Shown piece after piece: positions 63,514-64,000 of a stretch of 64,000 nucleotides of DNA. The stretch lies in contig JAQVCW010000018.1 of NCBI GenBank assembly GCA_028689585.1, positions 29,771 to 93,770 on the forward strand. Direction: 5' to 3'. A program made the translations under genes and the position numbers. Positions within the stretch are counted from its first letter, which is position 1, and each line of letters begins with the position of its first letter. The notes under the pieces were generated by a model, which worked only from the letters and a program-made list of their open reading frames with translations, was not told the DNA's origin and ran no database searches. Source of the stretch: Lachnospiraceae bacterium. GTDB lineage: Bacteria; Bacillota; Clostridia; Lachnospirales; Lachnospiraceae.

Positions 63514-63603
63514 GGAGAAGTACCCAAGCTGGCCGAAGGGACACCCCTGGAAAGGGTGCAGGTCGTTAATAGCGGCGCGAGGGTTCAAATCCCTCCTTCT
63601 CCG
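63514..63603 (+). tRNA. tRNA-Ser (anticodon GGA)
   Basis: Acceptor arms GGAGAAG and CTTCTCC, anticodon loop CTGGAAA with GGA, a long variable arm, and T-arm GAGGGTTCAAATCCCTC. It reads UCC and UCU. The 3' CCA is not encoded. It is 46 bp after the first tRNA-Ser and probably on one transcript. Confidence 0.93.
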
Positions 63604-63637
63604 TCAATTAAGACGAAAAAATAGCTAAAAAAAGTTA

Positions 63638-63666
63638 TTGACAAAAGGTTTTAATTGTGATAATAT
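63638..63666 (+). promoter_or_regulatory. rRNA operon promoter
   Basis: TTGACA at 63638-63643 and TAATAT at 63661-63666, 17-bp spacer, with an A-rich upstream stretch (63615-63633) like an UP element. The 234-bp leader up to the 16S start has small hairpins (AGTGAC/GTCACT near 63758-63775; AGAACTTCGTTCT near 63800) and no gene. Confidence 0.8.
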
Positions 63667-63900
63667 CTAAAAGCTGATGGAAATCAGCGAGAGTACATTG
63701 ATAACTGAACAGTGAAACAACCTTGAAAAATTCTAAACAAGTTTTAATTTTTAAGGACAGTGACTTTCAGTCACAGCCGCTTTTGAAGCGGATATGCACA
63801 GAACTTCGTTCTGCTGTGAAAAGACTGAAAAGCACAACCTAACAACAGTAAAAAGGGAAATAGATAGCCAAGCAGTTATCTTGACCAAAAATCAAACATT

Positions 63901-64000
<100 letters not shown>

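Overview
The window reads as a chromosomal segment of a spore-forming, anaerobic member of the Firmicutes, most likely Lachnospiraceae (class Clostridia). The signs are AGGAGG-type ribosome sites, TTGACA/TATAAT promoters, a GerA/SpoVAF spore germination protein, ferredoxin-like and cysteine-degrading enzymes, a lone butyrate kinase, and the 5' end of a 16S rRNA with a Lachnospiraceae-like start at the right edge. Species cannot be fixed from this sequence alone.

Layout. (1) 1-3425: an OpuC-type betaine/choline/carnitine ABC importer with a permease fused to its binding protein, followed by a 137-bp palindromic MITE-like element. (2) 3572-8441, minus strand: response regulator, histidine kinase, then a separately promoted ABC-2 exporter operon that begins with an unlisted 50-residue membrane protein; a 22-bp-spaced direct repeat in front of it looks like the regulator's binding site. 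(3) 8689-13789: aldo-keto reductase with ferredoxin motifs, nitroreductase, a nucleoside deaminase that has lost its zinc site by an in-frame deletion, an AlwI-family type IIS restriction endonuclease with no methyltransferase nearby, and butyrate kinase. (4) 13889-22122: a sialic acid (N-acetylneuraminate) locus: ROK kinase, NanE epimerase, RpiR-type regulator, sugar ABC importer, a D-2-hydroxyacid dehydrogenase and NanA lyase, with repeated AT-rich palindromes that look like operators. (5) 22128-22400: a 273-bp long-hairpin repeat whose second copy is at 62963-63291. (6) 22557-29416: a dipeptide ABC importer operon ending in a cysteine desulfidase (CyuA-like). (7) 29522-34162: BceRS-BceAB-type antimicrobial peptide sensing and detoxification.

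(8) 34494-42454: a mixed region: a DUF2974 alpha/beta hydrolase, a PurF homologue whose N-terminal catalytic cysteine is replaced by glycine, an FMN_bind-like protein, DegV, SpoVAF, an Asn-rich lipoprotein, a eukaryotic-type HisA and the hibernation factor HPF. (9) 42737-46627: secA and prfB, the latter with the programmed +1 frameshift. (10) 46869-50111: an SPFH protein with three zinc ribbons, a zinc-ribbon membrane protein and a TPM-domain protein. (11) 50578-53481: threonine branch genes (PheB-like ACT protein, homoserine dehydrogenase, phosphoglycerate-mutase-like proposed homoserine kinase). (12) 53669-62868: two membrane proteins, tex, a NUDIX hydrolase, the t6A genes tsaE/tsaB/tsaD with rimI, a small zinc protein, RNase Z and ispD. 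(13) 63382-64000: two tRNA-Ser genes, an rrn promoter and the start of 16S rRNA.

Functionally, the left half is accessory (nutrient import, drug and peptide response, a restriction enzyme, mobile repeats) and the right half is mostly housekeeping. Intergenic DNA is unusually rich in palindromes: at least three families of dispersed hairpin repeats and two tandem-repeat tracts are visible. All functions are assigned by reading protein motifs; no database search was run.
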